From Cyanobacteria bacterium HKST-UBA02 (GTDB lineage: Bacteria; Cyanobacteriota; Vampirovibrionia; Obscuribacterales; Obscuribacteraceae): a stretch of 5,759 bases of DNA. Of the stretch, positions 5,106-5,759 are shown in pieces. The notes under the pieces were generated by a model. That model was not told the origin of the DNA. It saw nothing but the letters and a program-made list of their open reading frames with translations, and did no database searches. A program made the position numbers and the translations under genes. The stretch is taken from positions 1-5,759 of the forward strand of contig JAGQHH010000264.1 in assembly GCA_020431945.1 (NCBI GenBank), in the 5' to 3' direction. Each line of letters starts with the position of its first letter. The stretch's first letter is position 1.

Positions 5106-5117
5106 TCGCCCGGGCGA
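5106..5117. promoter_or_regulatory. 12-bp perfect palindrome upstream of the RlpA-like gene
   Basis: TCGCCCGGGCGA is a perfect palindrome 37 bp before the ATG of the RlpA-like gene. It could be a repressor site. One 12-bp palindrome is expected by chance in a window this size, so the call is weak. No convincing plus-strand promoter is visible nearby. Confidence 0.2.
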
Positions 5118-5154
5118 CAGGCATCGGCAAGTTTCTTTATGGACCGGTCGATAG

Positions 5155-5736
5155 ATGTCCAGACACAACGTCGGAGACACAGCCACACCCCAAGGGGATG
5201 CCACCATCCACGATGCTGGCGATCACTCGGTTCGCAATATTCAGACGCAAGTCAACAACATCCGCTCCGAACCCGGTCAGGGTCTGAGAGAGCATCAAGA
5301 TCGTTTCCGAACTGCCGATCTATCGGCAATGGGGTTTGCCACCCCCCAGTTTACCGACAGCAGTCAAACCATGACAAATGCCACTGTGCAGCCGGCAAGC
5401 TTCAAGTCCGGAGGCGACCACACCTGTCATGTAGACCCGGGCACCAAACCCGATCAAAAAGGAATCGCCTCCGTATATGGTGAGAGGCAAAAGACTGCCA
5501 CTGGTGAGGTGAACGACCCGCACCAGCACACCGCTGCCAGCAAAGAGCTACCGCTCAACAGCAAGGTGTGCGTGACTCGCCCTGGCGAAACCGAAGGCAC
5601 CGAAGTCCGAATCAACGATCGCGGTCCCTACGTGAAAGGTCGTGTCATCGACATGACCCCGGCATCAGCCAACGACATCAACATCGACGATTTGGGCAAG
5701 GTCAATATCTACAAGTCTGACAAATACAGCAAGTAA
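5155..5736 (+). CDS. RlpA-like double-psi beta-barrel protein without a signal peptide
   Basis: The C-terminal half (about residues 102-190) is an RlpA-type double-psi beta-barrel: GIASVYG (103-109), TATGE (114-118), TAASKELPL (126-134), VRINDRGPYVKGRVIDMT (151-168), then a G-KVNIYK end strand. RlpA proteins are murein lytic transglycosylases or peptidoglycan binders acting outside the membrane. The conserved aspartate of INDRGP is present (D155), but the usual TAAH motif reads TAAS, so a residue considered catalytic in RlpA is missing. The first 100 residues are hydrophilic, low in complexity and rich in D, H, Q, T and S, with no signal peptide or lipobox. The ATG at 5155 follows an in-frame TAG directly, so no longer N-terminus exists in this frame. 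The ribosome binding site is poor. Two cysteines (91, 139) could pair if exported. Confidence 0.85.
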   Translation: MSRHNVGDTATPQGDATIHDAGDHSVRNIQTQVNNIRSEPGQGLREHQDRFRTADLSAMGFATPQFTDSSQTMTNATVQPASFKSGGDHTCHVDPGTKPDQKGIASVYGERQKTATGEVNDPHQHTAASKELPLNSKVCVTRPGETEGTEVRINDRGPYVKGRVIDMTPASANDINIDDLGKVNIYKSDKYSK

Positions 5737-5759
5737 GCAGCAAAATCTGGAGATTCAAG

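Noticed and set aside
4847..5188. 113-codon minus-strand frame over the intergenic region before the three-helix gene
   Set aside because: It runs through the promoter-like pair and the inverted repeat, has shadow-like composition (many R, C, G, S), and overlaps the Shine-Dalgarno and start of a better gene in another frame.
5043..5483. 146-codon plus-strand frame overlapping the RlpA-like gene
   Set aside because: Different frame from the conserved barrel motifs; rich in R, H, S, Q and C as expected for an out-of-frame translation, and it contains no signal peptide that could repair the RlpA-like N-terminus.

Overview
The window is a mid-GC bacterial chromosome segment with short intergenic gaps, mostly recognisable Shine-Dalgarno sites and several TTG starts. 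It has no tRNA, rRNA, CRISPR array, transposase or phage gene. The organism cannot be fixed from sequence alone. An exported pentapeptide-repeat protein, a Yip1-type membrane protein, a hipBA module and an RlpA-like protein without a signal peptide suggest an environmental Gram-negative-type bacterium. A cyanobacterium-related lineage such as Vampirovibrionia/Obscuribacterales is possible, but that is a weak guess.

Layout. Positions 1-258 hold decayed or partial minus-strand sequence: a frameshifted copy of the N-terminus of the next gene, overlapped by a 29-codon reading frame. The intact relative, an unrecognised soluble 186-residue protein, follows on the minus strand (259-819). It lies downstream of, and probably in one transcript with, a Yip1-family membrane protein (892-1575). 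Diverging from these is a complete hipB-hipA type II toxin-antitoxin operon (1698-3223) with a 4-bp ATGA overlap. Its antitoxin has a TTG start embedded in a dyad shaped like a HipB operator. A good sigma70-like promoter then drives a secreted pentapeptide-repeat protein with 31 uninterrupted repeats (3316-3993).

Converging on that gene is a minus-strand pair: a TTG-started, three-helix membrane protein (4569-4886) followed by an unrecognised 142-residue soluble protein (4029-4457). The 111-bp gap between them is the most striking part of the window. In the mRNA sense it contains a 9-bp pairing and an 8-10-bp anti-Shine-Dalgarno pairing arranged as a pseudoknot, plus a competing hairpin that also covers the ribosome binding site. 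This is the architecture of a translational RNA switch. The window closes with a plus-strand RlpA-like double-psi beta-barrel protein (5155-5736), reached through a 268-bp region holding a candidate promoter for the minus-strand pair, a perfect 10-bp inverted repeat and a 12-bp palindrome.

Functionally, only hipBA is a well-understood system: a Ser/Thr kinase toxin and its repressor-antitoxin. The pentapeptide-repeat and RlpA-like proteins point to cell-envelope roles. The two minus-strand pairs (Yip1 plus the 186-residue protein; the three-helix protein plus the 142-residue protein) each join a membrane protein to an unknown soluble protein. All family assignments are by motif reading, without database searches.
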